Positions 17,487 through 27,017 of a DNA stretch of 64,000 nt are shown piece by piece. This DNA is from Myxococcota bacterium (GTDB lineage: Bacteria; Myxococcota; JAJVIH01): assembly GCA_022072125.1 (NCBI GenBank), contig JAJVIH010000030.1:1-64000 (forward strand). The letters are read 5' to 3'. The position numbers and the translations under genes were made by a program. Under the pieces are notes generated by a model, which was not told the DNA's origin, ran no database searches, and worked only from the letters and a program-made list of their open reading frames with translations. The stretch's first letter is position 1. Each line of letters begins with the position of its first letter.

Positions 17487-20400
17487 TCACATGTTCCGGC
17501 GGTACTGGCCGCCCACTTCGTATAGCGCCCGGCTGATTTGTCCCAGGCTGGCATGCAGGACCGTATCCATCAACGCCTCGAAAACATTGCCGCCGCTGAC
17601 CGCGGTTTCCTGCAGGCGCCTGAGCGCCGCCGGGGCGCTGTCCGCATGGCGGCGCTGGAAATCCCGGAGGTTGGCGATGCACTCCCGCTTCTCCTCGTAC
17701 GAGGTGCGGAAAATCTCCTTGGGCAACAGGGCTTCGGCGTTCTCATCCAGCTTCGGATTGACAAAGGTGTTCACCCCAATGATGGGAAGTTCGCCAGAGT
17801 GCTTGAGCCGTTCGTAATGGAGCGATTCCTCCTGGATCTTCGATCGCTGGTACTGGGTTTCCATCGCGCCCAGCACGCCGCCGCGCAGGCTGATGCGATC
17901 AAATTCCGCCAGCACCGCCTCCTCCACCAGCCGGGTCAGTTCCTCGATGATGAACGAACCCTGCAGGACGTTCTCGTTCTTCATCATTCCAAATTCGCGG
18001 TTGATGATCATCTGAATCGCCATCGCCCGGCGCACCGATTCCTCGGTGGGCAGGGACACCGCTTCGTCATAGGCGTTGGTGTGCAGGGAATTGCAGTTGT
18101 CATACAGGGCGATCAGGGCCTGCAGGGTGGTGCGGATGTCGTTGAACTGGACCTCCTGCGCATGCAGGCTGCGGCCCGAGGTCTGGATATGGTACTTGAG
18201 CTTCTGGCCGCGCTCGCCGGCCCCGTAACGATCGCGCATGGCCACCGCCCAGATGCGCCGCGCCACGCGCCCCATCACGCTGTATTCCGGATCCAGTCCG
18301 TTCGAGAAGAAAAAGCTCAGGTTGTGGGCGAAGTCATCCACCTTCATGCCGCGCGACAGGTAATACTCGACATAGGTGAAGCCGTTGGCCAGCGTGAAGG
18401 CGAGTTGACTGATTGGGTTCGCGCCCGCCTCGGCGATGTGGTAGCCGGAGATGGACACCGAATAGAAATTCCGCACGTTGTTCCGGACGAAGTATTCCTG
18501 GATGTCGCCCATCATGCGCAGCGCGAATTCCGTCGAGAAGATGCAGGTGTTCTGGGCCTGATCCTCCTTGAGGATATCGGCCTGCACGGTGCCGCGGACG
18601 TTGGCGAGCACGTCCGCGCGGATTTTTTCCCGCGCCCCGGCGTCAAGGATTTCCGGCCGGCCGCCAGACTCCTTCATCAGCCGTTGATGGATGGCCGTGT
18701 TGAAAAACATCGCCAGAATCATCGGCGCAGGACCGTTGATCGTCATGGACACCGAGGTGTTCGGATCGCACAAATCAAAGCCGTCGTAGAGGCGGACCAT
18801 GTCATCCAGCGTGGCGATGGACACGCCGGATTCGCCGATCTTGCCGAAGATGTCCGGACGTTCGTCCGGGTCCTCCCCGTAAAGCGTGACCGAATCGAAC
18901 GCGGTGGAGAGGCGCTTGGCCCTGTCGTCGCGCGACAGGAAATGGAAGCGCCGGTTGGTGCGGGCCGGGCCGCCTTCGCCCGCAAACTGGCGTTTGGGGT
19001 CTTCATCGGCGCGGCGGAATGGAAATACCCCCGCTGTGAATGGAAACGAACCCGGAAGGTTTTCCGACCGCAACCAGCTCAGCAGATCGCCTTCGTCGTT
19101 GTAATGGGGCAGAGCCACCTTGGGGATTTTCAACCCGGACAACGACGAAACCGCGCGCGGAACGCGGATGGTTTTTCCACGCACGTCGAAGGTGATCTCC
19201 TCGCGGGAGTAGTTGCGGGCGGTCTCCGGCCACGCGGCCAGCATGTCGCGGGCGGCGGGCTCCAATTGGCTCTCCAGTTCCGCGCGCCGTTTCTCCACGG
19301 CTTCCGCGGCGGCCCCATGCAGTTCAAACCCGGCGGTGCGCAAATGCTGGATGCGGCGCGCCAGCCCGGACAACTCACCGGTCTTCTGGTGGTAGGCGCG
19401 CAGGGTTTCCGCCACGCCGGACAGATAGCGCACCCGTCCGGGGGGAATCAGCGAGCGATAGGAAGGCAGCGTCAGCGACATGCCCTTGAACGGCGAATCC
19501 CGGTGGAAGCGGGTTTTCTGATCCAGCGTGCGCAGCAGGGCGGCGTAGAACGAATCCACGCCGGGGTCCTGAAATTTGCTGGCGACCGTGCCGAACACCG
19601 GGAGTTTTTCATCGGGCGCGTCAAACCACTTGCGGTTGCGGCGCACCTGGCGGCGGACATCGCGCAGGGCGTCTTCGGAGCCGGGCTTGTCGAATTTGTT
19701 GATGGCCACCAGATCGGCGAAATCCAGCATGTCTATTTTTTCAAGCTGGGTGGCGGCCCCAAACTCGCTGGTCATCACGTAAACCGGGATATCGGACACA
19801 TCCACCACGCCGGATTCCCCCTGGCCGATGCCGCTGGTCTCGACAATGATCAGGCCGTATCCCGCCGCGCGGCACAATGTGATGGCGTCGCGGATGGCGG
19901 GAGACAGCGATGCGCCGCTCTGCCGCGTGGCGAAGGATCGCATATACACCCGCGGATTATAGATTGCGTTCATGCGGATGCGATCGCCCAGCAGCGCGCC
20001 GCCCGACTTGCGGTGAGACGGATCCACCGACAGCACGGCCAGGCGCAAATCCGGAAAATCGAGCAGGAAACGCCGCACCACTTCATCGGTCAGCGATGAT
20101 TTTCCCGCGCCGCCGGTTCCGGTGAAACCCACCACGGGCGCGTCCGGATCGCCCTTGCCCGCCAGGCTTGCACGGTAGGCGGGCCAACCGGGGTGGCCGC
20201 TTTCCGCATGGCTAATCAGCCGCGCCAGCCGGGCCTTGTCATGCGGAGCGGGAACGCCCGCGCTGTCGAGGAAGCCATTGGCGGCCACCGGAAAATCCGC
20301 TTGCTCCAGCATGTGATTGATGATGCCCTGCAGGCCCATCTTCCGCCCGTCTTCCGGGGAATAGACCCTGACCACGCCATGGATCTCCATATCGCGCGCC

Positions 20401-20723
20401 TCCGCGGGCGTGATCACGCCGCCTCCGCCGCCAAATACGCGGATATGCCCGCAGCCATGCTGCTTCAGCAGGTCAATCATGTACTTGAAATATTCGACAT
20501 GCCCGCCCTGGTAGGAAGACACCGCGATGCCCTGCGCGTCCTCCTGGATCGCCGCTTCCACCACTTCCGCCGCGGAACGGTTATGCCCCAGGTGAATCAC
20601 CTCCGCGCCGGCGGCCTGGAGAATGCGCCGCATGATGTTGATGGACACATCGTGTCCATCAAAAAGGCTGGCGGCGGTGACAAAGCGGACCTTGTTGCGG
20701 GGCTGGTAGATATTGCTCTCCAT
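17487..20723 (-). CDS. icmF: Fused isobutyryl-CoA mutase
   Basis: A 1078-residue adenosylcobalamin-dependent mutase interconverting isobutyryl-CoA and n-butyryl-CoA, with its own G-protein chaperone. Order: B12-binding domain (about 10-140, with [13 protein letters not shown]), MeaB-like GTPase (about 205-420, P-loop [12 protein letters not shown]), linker, then the (beta/alpha)8 mutase (about 540-1078). Two residues separate isobutyryl-CoA from methylmalonyl-CoA mutases. The Tyr of the QYAGF motif is F567 here (TAGVFPF), and the Arg of the VRNTY motif is Q724 (AQNTCIF). Both match IcmF. Length fits the family (about 1080-1095). An AGGA site precedes the ATG. No cobalamin riboswitch was found upstream. 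It lies downstream of a thiolase and an acyltransferase, suggesting short-chain acyl-CoA metabolism. Confidence 0.95.
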   Translation of the reverse strand: MESNIYQPRNKVRFVTAASLFDGHDVSINIMRRILQAAGAEVIHLGHNRSAAEVVEAAIQEDAQGIAVSSYQGGHVEYFKYMIDLLKQHGCGHIRVFGGGGGVITPAEARDMEIHGVVRVYSPEDGRKMGLQGIINHMLEQADFPVAANGFLDSAGVPAPHDKARLARLISHAESGHPGWPAYRASLAGKGDPDAPVVGFTGTGGAGKSSLTDEVVRRFLLDFPDLRLAVLSVDPSHRKSGGALLGDRIRMNAIYNPRVYMRSFATRQSGASLSPAIRDAITLCRAAGYGLIIVETSGIGQGESGVVDVSDIPVYVMTSEFGAATQLEKIDMLDFADLVAINKFDKPGSEDALRDVRRQVRRNRKWFDAPDEKLPVFGTVASKFQDPGVDSFYAALLRTLDQKTRFHRDSPFKGMSLTLPSYRSLIPPGRVRYLSGVAETLRAYHQKTGELSGLARRIQHLRTAGFELHGAAAEAVEKRRAELESQLEPAARDMLAAWPETARNYSREEITFDVRGKTIRVPRAVSSLSGLKIPKVALPHYNDEGDLLSWLRSENLPGSFPFTAGVFPFRRADEDPKRQFAGEGGPARTNRRFHFLSRDDRAKRLSTAFDSVTLYGEDPDERPDIFGKIGESGVSIATLDDMVRLYDGFDLCDPNTSVSMTINGPAPMILAMFFNTAIHQRLMKESGGRPEILDAGAREKIRADVLANVRGTVQADILKEDQAQNTCIFSTEFALRMMGDIQEYFVRNNVRNFYSVSISGYHIAEAGANPISQLAFTLANGFTYVEYYLSRGMKVDDFAHNLSFFFSNGLDPEYSVMGRVARRIWAVAMRDRYGAGERGQKLKYHIQTSGRSLHAQEVQFNDIRTTLQALIALYDNCNSLHTNAYDEAVSLPTEESVRRAMAIQMIINREFGMMKNENVLQGSFIIEELTRLVEEAVLAEFDRISLRGGVLGAMETQYQRSKIQEESLHYERLKHSGELPIIGVNTFVNPKLDENAEALLPKEIFRTSYEEKRECIANLRDFQRRHADSAPAALRRLQETAVSGGNVFEALMDTVLHASLGQISRALYEVGGQYRRNM

Positions 20724-21059
20724 GATTACTTCCTCGCCATGGGCGGCGCAGGGCCGCTGCTTGTCAATATATCATGCCGCCTGGCAGCGTGTTTGGGCCG
20801 CACGGAGTTTACCCGCGCGCCAGACAATGCGCCAGCGGAAGCCCGCCGGATCACCCGGGCGTTGGCGCGGGTGGGGAGCCGCGGCGGATGGGAGGATTTT
20901 CACATGGCTGAACAGTTGAATAGAAAAACCAAGGGATCAAGAGTCACGGGCCAACATCCGGCCGGCATCCCGCCGCGCGGCGGGGAAAGCCCATGCCAGG
21001 CCGCACCCGTGGCGGAACGGGCAGGCCGTTAATCAATCTTGTCCGGCGCCGGCAGGGTT
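20724..21059. other. Intergenic region upstream of icmF
   Basis: About 335 bp between icmF and a 60-aa gene upstream on the same strand. Apart from a possible extended -10 element close to icmF (listed separately), it holds GC-rich segments with local dyads such as CCGCCGCGCGGCGG near 20980. I looked for a cobalamin riboswitch because of the B12 enzyme and did not find its conserved boxes. Confidence 0.5.
20766..20774 (-). promoter_or_regulatory. Possible extended -10 promoter for icmF
   Basis: On the minus strand the sequence TGATATATT matches an extended -10 (TGnTATAAT with one mismatch), in an otherwise GC-rich region. Transcription would begin near 20758, about 35 nt before the icmF ATG. 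No good -35 is present, as is usual for extended -10 promoters. Confidence 0.4.
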
Positions 21060-21242
21060 CTATTTGCGGTAGAACAGGATGATGGACAGGCAGTGAAACT
21101 CGCGGTCGGAGCTTTGCACAACGATCTTGTCCACCACCTGGGCGCCGCTATCCTGAAGCCATCGGGTGATATTCTCTCCAAGGCTTTCGCGATCGCGGGC
21201 CAGCGTGGCCGAAAACACCTTGACCCCGTTGAAGCTTTCCAT
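21060..21242 (-). CDS. Small conserved-looking protein, function unknown
   Basis: A 60-residue cytoplasmic protein beginning MESFNGVKVFSATLARDRE and ending DREFHCLSIILFYRK. The alternation of short helix (RDRESLGENITRWLQD) and strands (KIVVQSS, HCLSIILFY) suggests a compact alpha/beta fold. I recall similar tiny proteins with KVFSAT and DREFHCL motifs in deltaproteobacteria, but they have no assigned function. It sits between the acyltransferase gene (36 bp downstream of its stop) and icmF, on the same strand, so it may belong to this metabolic cluster. Confidence 0.65.
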   Translation of the reverse strand: MESFNGVKVFSATLARDRESLGENITRWLQDSGAQVVDKIVVQSSDREFHCLSIILFYRK

Positions 21243-21278
21243 GTGCGCTGCCTCCCGTCTCCCCCGGACGGTCCGGCG

Positions 21279-22571
21279 TCAGGCTGACACCGGCGTCTGG
21301 CGGGAATGCTGTTGAACCACCTGCATGATCTCGTCGTCGGTGAGCAGGCGGTTGCCTGATTTGGCCAGGTTCAGAATGTCCTGGCAGAGTTTTTCATCGT
21401 GCGCAATCCCGTGCTTTTCCAGCCAGAAGGTGACATTCGACATGCCGCTGTAGTGGCCAATCTCGATCACCTGTTCCTTGCCGAACCAGCCCGCGGGAAC
21501 CCCCGAGTACACCTTGTCGGCCAGTTCACGGTCGCCCTTGCGCAACGCCTTGATGATGGCGGCGGCGTGCACGCCCGTGCCGGTGCGGAACGCATCCTTT
21601 CCCGCGAGGGGATAGTTGTAGGGAATGGGCACCTTGCAGTAGCGGCTCACGGCTTCGCAATACTCGACCAGCTTCGTCAGATCGTGATCAAGCTCGCCCA
21701 GGAGTTTGAGGTTCAGCAGAATCTGATCCAGCGGAGCGTTGCCCACCCGCTCGCCGACGCCCAGTCCGGTTCCATGGATGCGCGTCGCACCGGCTTCGAT
21801 GGCGTGCAGCGCCAGCGTCACCGACAGGCCGCGGTCATTGTGCCCGTGCCAGTCTATGCCGATCTCCGCGCCGGTGGTGCTGATCAGATTCCGGGTGAAG
21901 TTGATCAGGTTGAACACCCCATCCGGCGTGGCGTGGCCGACCGTGTCGCACAGACACAAACGGCTGACCCCATTGTTGATAGCATGGCGGAACATCTTAT
22001 CAAGGGTCGCCGGATGAGAACGGGTGGTGTCCTCGGTCACGTACACGGTGGTGAGGCCATGCTTGACCGAAAACTGGATGGCCGCCTCGGTGTGGCGGAG
22101 CATGGTGTCGAGGTCCCAGCCTTCGGCGAACTGCCGCACCGGGCTGCTGCCAATGAACGAATAACACTCCACCGGAACGCCGGTTTTCTGAACAATATCC
22201 ACGATGGGGCGGATATCATTCACCACGGTGCGGGCGGCGCACGACGGGATGATTTTCATCTTCCGGTCACGGATTTCCTCGACCAGGCGCACGCAGTCGT
22301 TGAAGGCGCGGGGGCCGGCCGCCGGCAACCCCACGTCCAGAACCCCCACCCCAATGTCTTCCATGAGGTGGAGGAGTTCGATCTTCTGTTCGATGGTGGG
22401 ATCGGTCACCGAGGGCGACTGAATACCATCGCGGAGGGTTTCATCCACGAAAGCCACCGGTCTGCGCGCCATGGGGGCCTTCTTGTTCAGCGAATTCCAG
22501 TCATAAATGATGTCCTTCGCTTCGCTTGCCCGCGCATGTCCATTGCCTGATTTGCCATTGCCTGAAACCAT
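21279..22571 (-). CDS. DRE-TIM metallolyase, isopropylmalate/citramalate synthase-like
   Basis: A 430-residue pyruvate-carboxyltransferase-fold enzyme, starting at MVSGNGKSGNGHARA; the open frame reaches 22730 but the extra part is unlike the family. The catalytic motif ETLRDGIQSPSV holds the conserved Arg-Asp, the metal-ligand motif is DWHGHNDRGLS, and GTGLGVGERVGNAPLDQ is the flap signature of the homocitrate/isopropylmalate/citramalate synthase group. It lacks the ~130-residue LeuA regulatory domain, having only about 100 residues after the barrel, so it would not show classical leucine feedback. The condensed substrates cannot be told from sequence. Neighbours are a thiolase and an isopropylmalate-dehydrogenase-like gene upstream and icmF downstream. 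Confidence 0.82.
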   Translation of the reverse strand: MVSGNGKSGNGHARASEAKDIIYDWNSLNKKAPMARRPVAFVDETLRDGIQSPSVTDPTIEQKIELLHLMEDIGVGVLDVGLPAAGPRAFNDCVRLVEEIRDRKMKIIPSCAARTVVNDIRPIVDIVQKTGVPVECYSFIGSSPVRQFAEGWDLDTMLRHTEAAIQFSVKHGLTTVYVTEDTTRSHPATLDKMFRHAINNGVSRLCLCDTVGHATPDGVFNLINFTRNLISTTGAEIGIDWHGHNDRGLSVTLALHAIEAGATRIHGTGLGVGERVGNAPLDQILLNLKLLGELDHDLTKLVEYCEAVSRYCKVPIPYNYPLAGKDAFRTGTGVHAAAIIKALRKGDRELADKVYSGVPAGWFGKEQVIEIGHYSGMSNVTFWLEKHGIAHDEKLCQDILNLAKSGNRLLTDDEIMQVVQQHSRQTPVSA

Positions 22572-22713
22572 GACGCACTCTCCCGTTGGCGGATTTCTCC
22601 GGATCAACCCAACTGCCGGTATTCGCGGACGGATGGCCGCATGAACCGGCGGAAAGGCGGCTTGCGCGCCGCCTCCCCCGCCCGCGATGCTTCGCCCCCT
22701 GATTGTATCCGGA

Positions 22714-23907
22714 TCAAAGAGCTTCGACAATCACCGCAATGCCCTGCCCGCCGCCGATGCAGGCGCTGCCCAGGCCGTATTTCAGGCCGCGGCGGCGCAA
22801 TTCGTAGATCAGCGTGGCGGTGATGCGGGCGCCGGAAGCTCCCAGCGGGTGTCCCAGCGCAATCGCGCCGCCGTTGACATTGGTCTTCTCGCGATCCAGG
22901 CCCAGGGCGCGCTCCACCGCCAGGTACTGCGGGCTGAAGGCCTCGTTGACTTCCACCAGATCAATCTCTTCCAGCTTCATGCCCGCCCGGCGCAGGGCGA
23001 TCTGGGCGGCGGGAACCGGGCCGATACCCATGATTTTCGGATCGCATCCGGAGACGCCCCAATTGACCAGCCGGGCGATGGGCTGAAGTTCGCGGTTGTG
23101 GCAGGCATCCCTGGTTCCCAGCACCAGGGCGGCGGCGCCGTCGCAAATGCCAGAGGCGTTGCCCGCGGTCACCACGCCATCTTTCTGGAAAACCGGCCTG
23201 AGTTTGGCCAGGCCCTCGGCGGTGGTCTCCGGGCGGGGGTGTTCGTCCTTGTCGAAGGCGACCGAACCCTTGCGGGTCTTGACCTCGATGGGGGCGATTT
23301 CCGTATTGAAGAATCCCTGCGCCTGCGCCGCGGCGTGCCGTTGTTGCGACAACAGGGCGTAGGCGTCCACCTCGGCCCGGCTGATTTCATATTTGGAGGC
23401 GAGGTTCTCCGCGGTGATGGCCATGGGCATGCCGGTGTAGGTGTCGGTGAGACAGGCCCACAGGGAGTCCACCAGTTCGCCGCGGCCAAAGGCCAGCCCC
23501 TCACGGGCGCCGTAGATGCAGTGGGGGGCCTGGCTCATGCTTTCCGTACCGCCGGCCAGCACGAACTCCGCCTCGTCCAGCAGCAGCAGCTGAGCCGCCT
23601 GCACGATGGCTTCGAACCCCGACCCGCACAAGCGGTTCACCGTCACGGCGGGCACCGGCTCGGGAAGCCCGGAACGCAGGCCGATATGGCGCGCCAGGTA
23701 GATGGCGTCGCGGCTGGTCTGCAGCACATTGCCAAAGACCACATGGTTGATGTCCTTGGCCTGGACGCCCGACTGCGCGATGGCCGCCTTGGCGGCTTCG
23801 ACGCCCAGATCGGTGGCCGAATAATCCTTGAGGGTGCCGCTGAAGGTTCCGAAGGCGGTGCGCTTGCCAGAGAGGATGTAAATGTCCCTGTCCAGATGCT
23901 TGCTCAT
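22714..23907 (-). CDS. Acetyl-CoA acetyltransferase (thiolase)
   Basis: A 397-residue type II thiolase. The nucleophilic cysteine lies in NRLCGSGFEAI, the conserved histidine in GGAIALGHPLGASGAR, and the second cysteine in GSACIGGGQGIA. It condenses two acetyl-CoA or cleaves 3-ketoacyl-CoA in the cytoplasm; chain-length preference is not readable. Its start follows the stop of the dehydrogenase gene upstream by 12 bp, so the two are co-transcribed. Together with IcmF it would link acetyl-CoA, butyryl-CoA and isobutyryl-CoA if reductase and dehydratase steps exist elsewhere. Confidence 0.93.
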   Translation of the reverse strand: MSKHLDRDIYILSGKRTAFGTFSGTLKDYSATDLGVEAAKAAIAQSGVQAKDINHVVFGNVLQTSRDAIYLARHIGLRSGLPEPVPAVTVNRLCGSGFEAIVQAAQLLLLDEAEFVLAGGTESMSQAPHCIYGAREGLAFGRGELVDSLWACLTDTYTGMPMAITAENLASKYEISRAEVDAYALLSQQRHAAAQAQGFFNTEIAPIEVKTRKGSVAFDKDEHPRPETTAEGLAKLRPVFQKDGVVTAGNASGICDGAAALVLGTRDACHNRELQPIARLVNWGVSGCDPKIMGIGPVPAAQIALRRAGMKLEEIDLVEVNEAFSPQYLAVERALGLDREKTNVNGGAIALGHPLGASGARITATLIYELRRRGLKYGLGSACIGGGQGIAVIVEAL

Positions 23908-23919
23908 GGTGCTTCCTCG

Positions 23920-24984
23920 TTATTGAATTTCAGCGATGCGCCGGATGATGCAATCGCCGGCCCCGGCGGTACTCAGGGTTCCGCCTAGGTCGGGCGTGGT
24001 ATAGCCCGCTCGGATATTGTCCGCAACGGCCTGCTCCGTGACCCGGGCCGCATCCTTGAATCCCAGGTAGTCCAACATCAGGGCGGCGGTCGAAATCGCG
24101 CCAACCGGATTGGCCAGCCCCTTGCCCGCGATATCCGGCGCCGAACCATGCACCGGTTCGAACAGTCCAATGCCTCCCGGGTGGATATTGCCGCTGGCCG
24201 CCACGCCCAGACCGCCCGCCAGCGCGGCGCCCAGGTCGGTGATGATGTCGCCGAACATGTTGGAGGTGACAATCACATCGAAATTCTCCGGCGCGCGGAT
24301 TATCTCCATGCATAGGGCGTCCACGTACATGTGACGGGACTGGATCTCCGGAAACTCCGTCCGTACTTCGCGAAACACCCGCTGCCACAATCCGTGGCCG
24401 TAGCGCAGCACATTGGCCTTGTCGCTCATGCACACCCGGCCCAGTTTGCGGTCGCGCGCGTATTCAAAGGCCCGGCGGATGATGCGCTCGACCCCCTTGC
24501 GGGTGTTGATGGATTCGTTGATGGCCACCTCGTCGGGCGTGCCCTGTTTGAACACCCCGCCCACCTCGACGTAAAGGTCTTCGGTATTTTCCCGGAAGAT
24601 GGTGATCTGGACATCCTTGGCCTGCTTGCCCTTGAGCGGACAGAGACGCTCGTCAATCAGGGAGACCGGCCGCAGGTTCACGTAAAGGTCCAGTTTGAAA
24701 CGCATCCCCAGCAGGATGTCCTTGGCGTGCTGGTTGCTGGGCACGCGGGGGTCTCCCACCGCGCCCAGATAGATGGCGGCGAAGTCGTTCCGGTAGGTCT
24801 CGATCTGTTCGTCTGGAAGGGTGACGCCGGTGGCGAGGTAATGGTCCGCGGACCAGGGAAAATATTCGAGGGAGAGCCCCAGGCCGAAACGGCGGTCAAG
24901 CGCTTCCAGGACCTTGCATCCCTCGGCGATGACTTCCTTGCCGATGCCGTCGCCTGGAATGACGGCGATACGAGTTTTGCCCAT
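23920..24984 (-). CDS. Isocitrate/isopropylmalate-family decarboxylating dehydrogenase
   Basis: A 354-residue NAD(P)-dependent beta-hydroxyacid oxidative decarboxylase. Motifs in order: IAVIPGDGIGKEV at the N-terminus, MRFKLDLYVNLRPV for substrate carboxylate binding, TIFRENTEDLYVEVGG, the metal aspartates in SNMFGDIITDLGAALAGGLGVA, and EPVHGSAPDIAGKGLANP. The specificity loop RENTEDLYVEVGG is closer to tartrate, isocitrate or homoisocitrate enzymes than to classical LeuB (RELTGGIYFG). It is the first gene of the cluster on the minus strand and is followed after 12 bp by the thiolase. The true substrate should match the product of the DRE-TIM enzyme at 21279-22571. Confidence 0.85.
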   Translation of the reverse strand: MGKTRIAVIPGDGIGKEVIAEGCKVLEALDRRFGLGLSLEYFPWSADHYLATGVTLPDEQIETYRNDFAAIYLGAVGDPRVPSNQHAKDILLGMRFKLDLYVNLRPVSLIDERLCPLKGKQAKDVQITIFRENTEDLYVEVGGVFKQGTPDEVAINESINTRKGVERIIRRAFEYARDRKLGRVCMSDKANVLRYGHGLWQRVFREVRTEFPEIQSRHMYVDALCMEIIRAPENFDVIVTSNMFGDIITDLGAALAGGLGVAASGNIHPGGIGLFEPVHGSAPDIAGKGLANPVGAISTAALMLDYLGFKDAARVTEQAVADNIRAGYTTPDLGGTLSTAGAGDCIIRRIAEIQ

Positions 24985-25145
24985 GAAACATCCGGTTCAG
25001 CTTGCGCGCGGCAGCCACGGCCGCGCGGGATTCAATGGAGCGGGGAAGATGCTCATGCGGACCCACGGCTGTCAATTCATTGACGCACCGCAGCGCGAGA
25101 ATAACCGTTATTTTTCTTCCCGCCGGGGATGGCAGGCATTCGCCG

Positions 25146-26894
25146 TCACCAGGTCCACGCCGGAAGCGCGATCCAGAATGGCGTCATTTCGCTGCGGACT
25201 GGATGGGCCGGACTGGTTGGACGCCGCAACTCACGGGCGGCGTCTTCGAGACCGCGGCGCCATTCCTCGCGATCGGCCTGTTGGCGCGCGTCATGGACCG
25301 CCGCGGTGATGTCCGTCGTGGCGCCGCCTGCGATCCCCAGGCCCCACAACACGAATCCGGAGATGAGCTTCCAGTCGAAGCGCTCCGGCGTGCTTTCCGC
25401 CCCGCCCCAGATCAGGAATACGTACGCCGCCACGCTTTGCGGAATCGAGGCCCACGCAAACACCCGGTAGGGCGGAGAGCGCGAGAAAAAGTAGAACGCC
25501 GGCACGCCAGGAACCAGCGCCGTCACTGTCGCGGGAAACTGTCCTCCCCAGATTTCCACCGGCTCGCCGAGGCGGGTTTCCAGCAATTCCACGCGCGCGA
25601 CGGCGTCTTCAAACTGCAGGCATTCTTCCACACGGCCCAGGCGCGGCTGAAAGGGGATGACCAGGCCGCGTTCGGGCTTTTGCAACGCCAGCGGCGGAAG
25701 CGAGGGACGCCGGCACAAGGGGTCCATCTGCCGCAGTTCGCGGTGGCGGGCCGCCACCTGGTCAATCGCGCCGCGCTCGCGCTGGAGTTCGTACAGCCGG
25801 AAGCGGGCTTCCCGGTTCTCGGGCCGGCGCTGGGCGATGCCCCACAACACATTCGCGGCGTCGTCCTGCTGGTTGCGCTCGTAGGCCGCCGCGCCCAAGT
25901 TGAATTCGGCGGCGGCCAGATCGCTGTCGAGGGTCAGGGCCTGCTGGAAATAACGCGCCGCCGCATCCACCTTGCCTTCGCCAAACAGGCGCACGCCTTC
26001 GTTGTTTAGCTTCACCGCCTCCGCGAAATCCTTTTCCGCCGGCAATCCCGCGCTGGCTGGGCTGGCGGAGGGGAACTCCGCCGCACCGCCGGGGCTCCAC
26101 CCGATCTCCGGCGCATCCCCAGGCCAAGCGCGCGCATGGGACATGTCCGTATTGAGCCGGCTCGCGGCGTTGACCGGAACCCCGCCGCTGACCCGGCCCG
26201 CAAAAGCATGGGTCGAGATCGCCAGCACCTCGCCGCGCCGGTTGAGATAGACCGCGCCGGGCCGGGTGGCAGGTTCATCCTCCGAAAACTGGAAGAGGAT
26301 GTCGCTTCCCAGCGCAAAATGGCCGGCCAGCGTGACCGGACGCCAGGAGAGCGCGCCAGAGTCATCCAGTTCGGCCCGGTTCATGGCGTCGAGCGGACGG
26401 GCCCGCTCGCTGTCGCCCAGACGGGCGGCTTCAAGACCGTTACGGTTGATGCGCAACAGCGCCAGCGACACCTCCGCGGATCGCCCGACCACATGGGTCA
26501 CGCTGACCGTGGAGCCATCATCCAGCCGGGCGAAGAGAGGCCGCCGCTCCGCCAGCACCTCACCGGGGGCGAGCACCATGCCGCCAGACTGGATGATCAC
26601 GCCCTGAGCGATGGTCCGTTCGCACAACGGATCCGCGCAAATGCGCACGAGCGATCGGGCGTCGAATGCGGGCGGCGGCGCGGGCAACGGCCTCGCGGGC
26701 GTTTCGGCGGCGGTCTCGCGCGCCGCCGCAATGGCCGGAGCCCATAGGGCCAGCGCAATCAGGACGAATACCCGGGACGCGCGCGAACCCCGTGGAAAAA
26801 CGTCCGCCGGCCGCGCGGCCGTGGAACCACCGGCCCCCTTCCTGCCGGGCGCGGTGAAAGGACAGGAAAACAACGCCATATTCCCGATGTTCAT
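25146..26894 (-). CDS. TPR protein with degenerate trypsin-like domain
   Basis: A 582-residue envelope protein of unknown role. A hydrophobic segment (about 41-60, VFVLIALALWAPAIAAA) acts as signal or anchor. A DegP-like domain follows (about 85-270), recognisable from GVIIQSGGMVLAPGEVL, VVGRSAEVSLALLRI, LGDSERA and LNRRGEVLAIST. All three catalytic positions appear replaced: His by Glu, Asp by Ser and Ser by Arg. TPR-like helices (about 290-390, AVKLNNEGVRLFGEGKVDAAARYFQQAL) come next, then two C-terminal membrane helices (about 455-530) and a basic/acidic tail. It is probably a binding pseudoprotease. The long N-terminal region before the hydrophobic segment makes the exact start uncertain. 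Confidence 0.75.
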   Translation of the reverse strand: MNIGNMALFSCPFTAPGRKGAGGSTAARPADVFPRGSRASRVFVLIALALWAPAIAAARETAAETPARPLPAPPPAFDARSLVRICADPLCERTIAQGVIIQSGGMVLAPGEVLAERRPLFARLDDGSTVSVTHVVGRSAEVSLALLRINRNGLEAARLGDSERARPLDAMNRAELDDSGALSWRPVTLAGHFALGSDILFQFSEDEPATRPGAVYLNRRGEVLAISTHAFAGRVSGGVPVNAASRLNTDMSHARAWPGDAPEIGWSPGGAAEFPSASPASAGLPAEKDFAEAVKLNNEGVRLFGEGKVDAAARYFQQALTLDSDLAAAEFNLGAAAYERNQQDDAANVLWGIAQRRPENREARFRLYELQRERGAIDQVAARHRELRQMDPLCRRPSLPPLALQKPERGLVIPFQPRLGRVEECLQFEDAVARVELLETRLGEPVEIWGGQFPATVTALVPGVPAFYFFSRSPPYRVFAWASIPQSVAAYVFLIWGGAESTPERFDWKLISGFVLWGLGIAGGATTDITAAVHDARQQADREEWRRGLEDAARELRRPTSPAHPVRSEMTPFWIALPAWTW

Positions 26895-27017
26895 GATGCA
26901 TTCCCGGAGCAGTGTCCTGGAATGTTAATGCAATGGAAGGATGAATGAAAATTCCGCCGGCGTCCCGGCGGTTTTCCTCGAAACCGGAACCTCGCCGCCG
27001 ATCCGGCAGGCGCCGGT

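Noticed and set aside
17538-20099. An 853-codon plus-strand frame opposite icmF
   Set aside because: Long antisense frames are expected opposite GC-rich genes; it has no recognisable domain and icmF is unmistakable.
17487-20723. Methylmalonyl-CoA mutase as the product
   Set aside because: F567 and Q724 occupy the positions that are Tyr and Arg in methylmalonyl-CoA mutases, and the fused GTPase order is that of IcmF.
20724-21059. A cobalamin riboswitch ahead of the B12-dependent icmF
   Set aside because: The conserved boxes of the B12 element were not found on the minus strand in this stretch.
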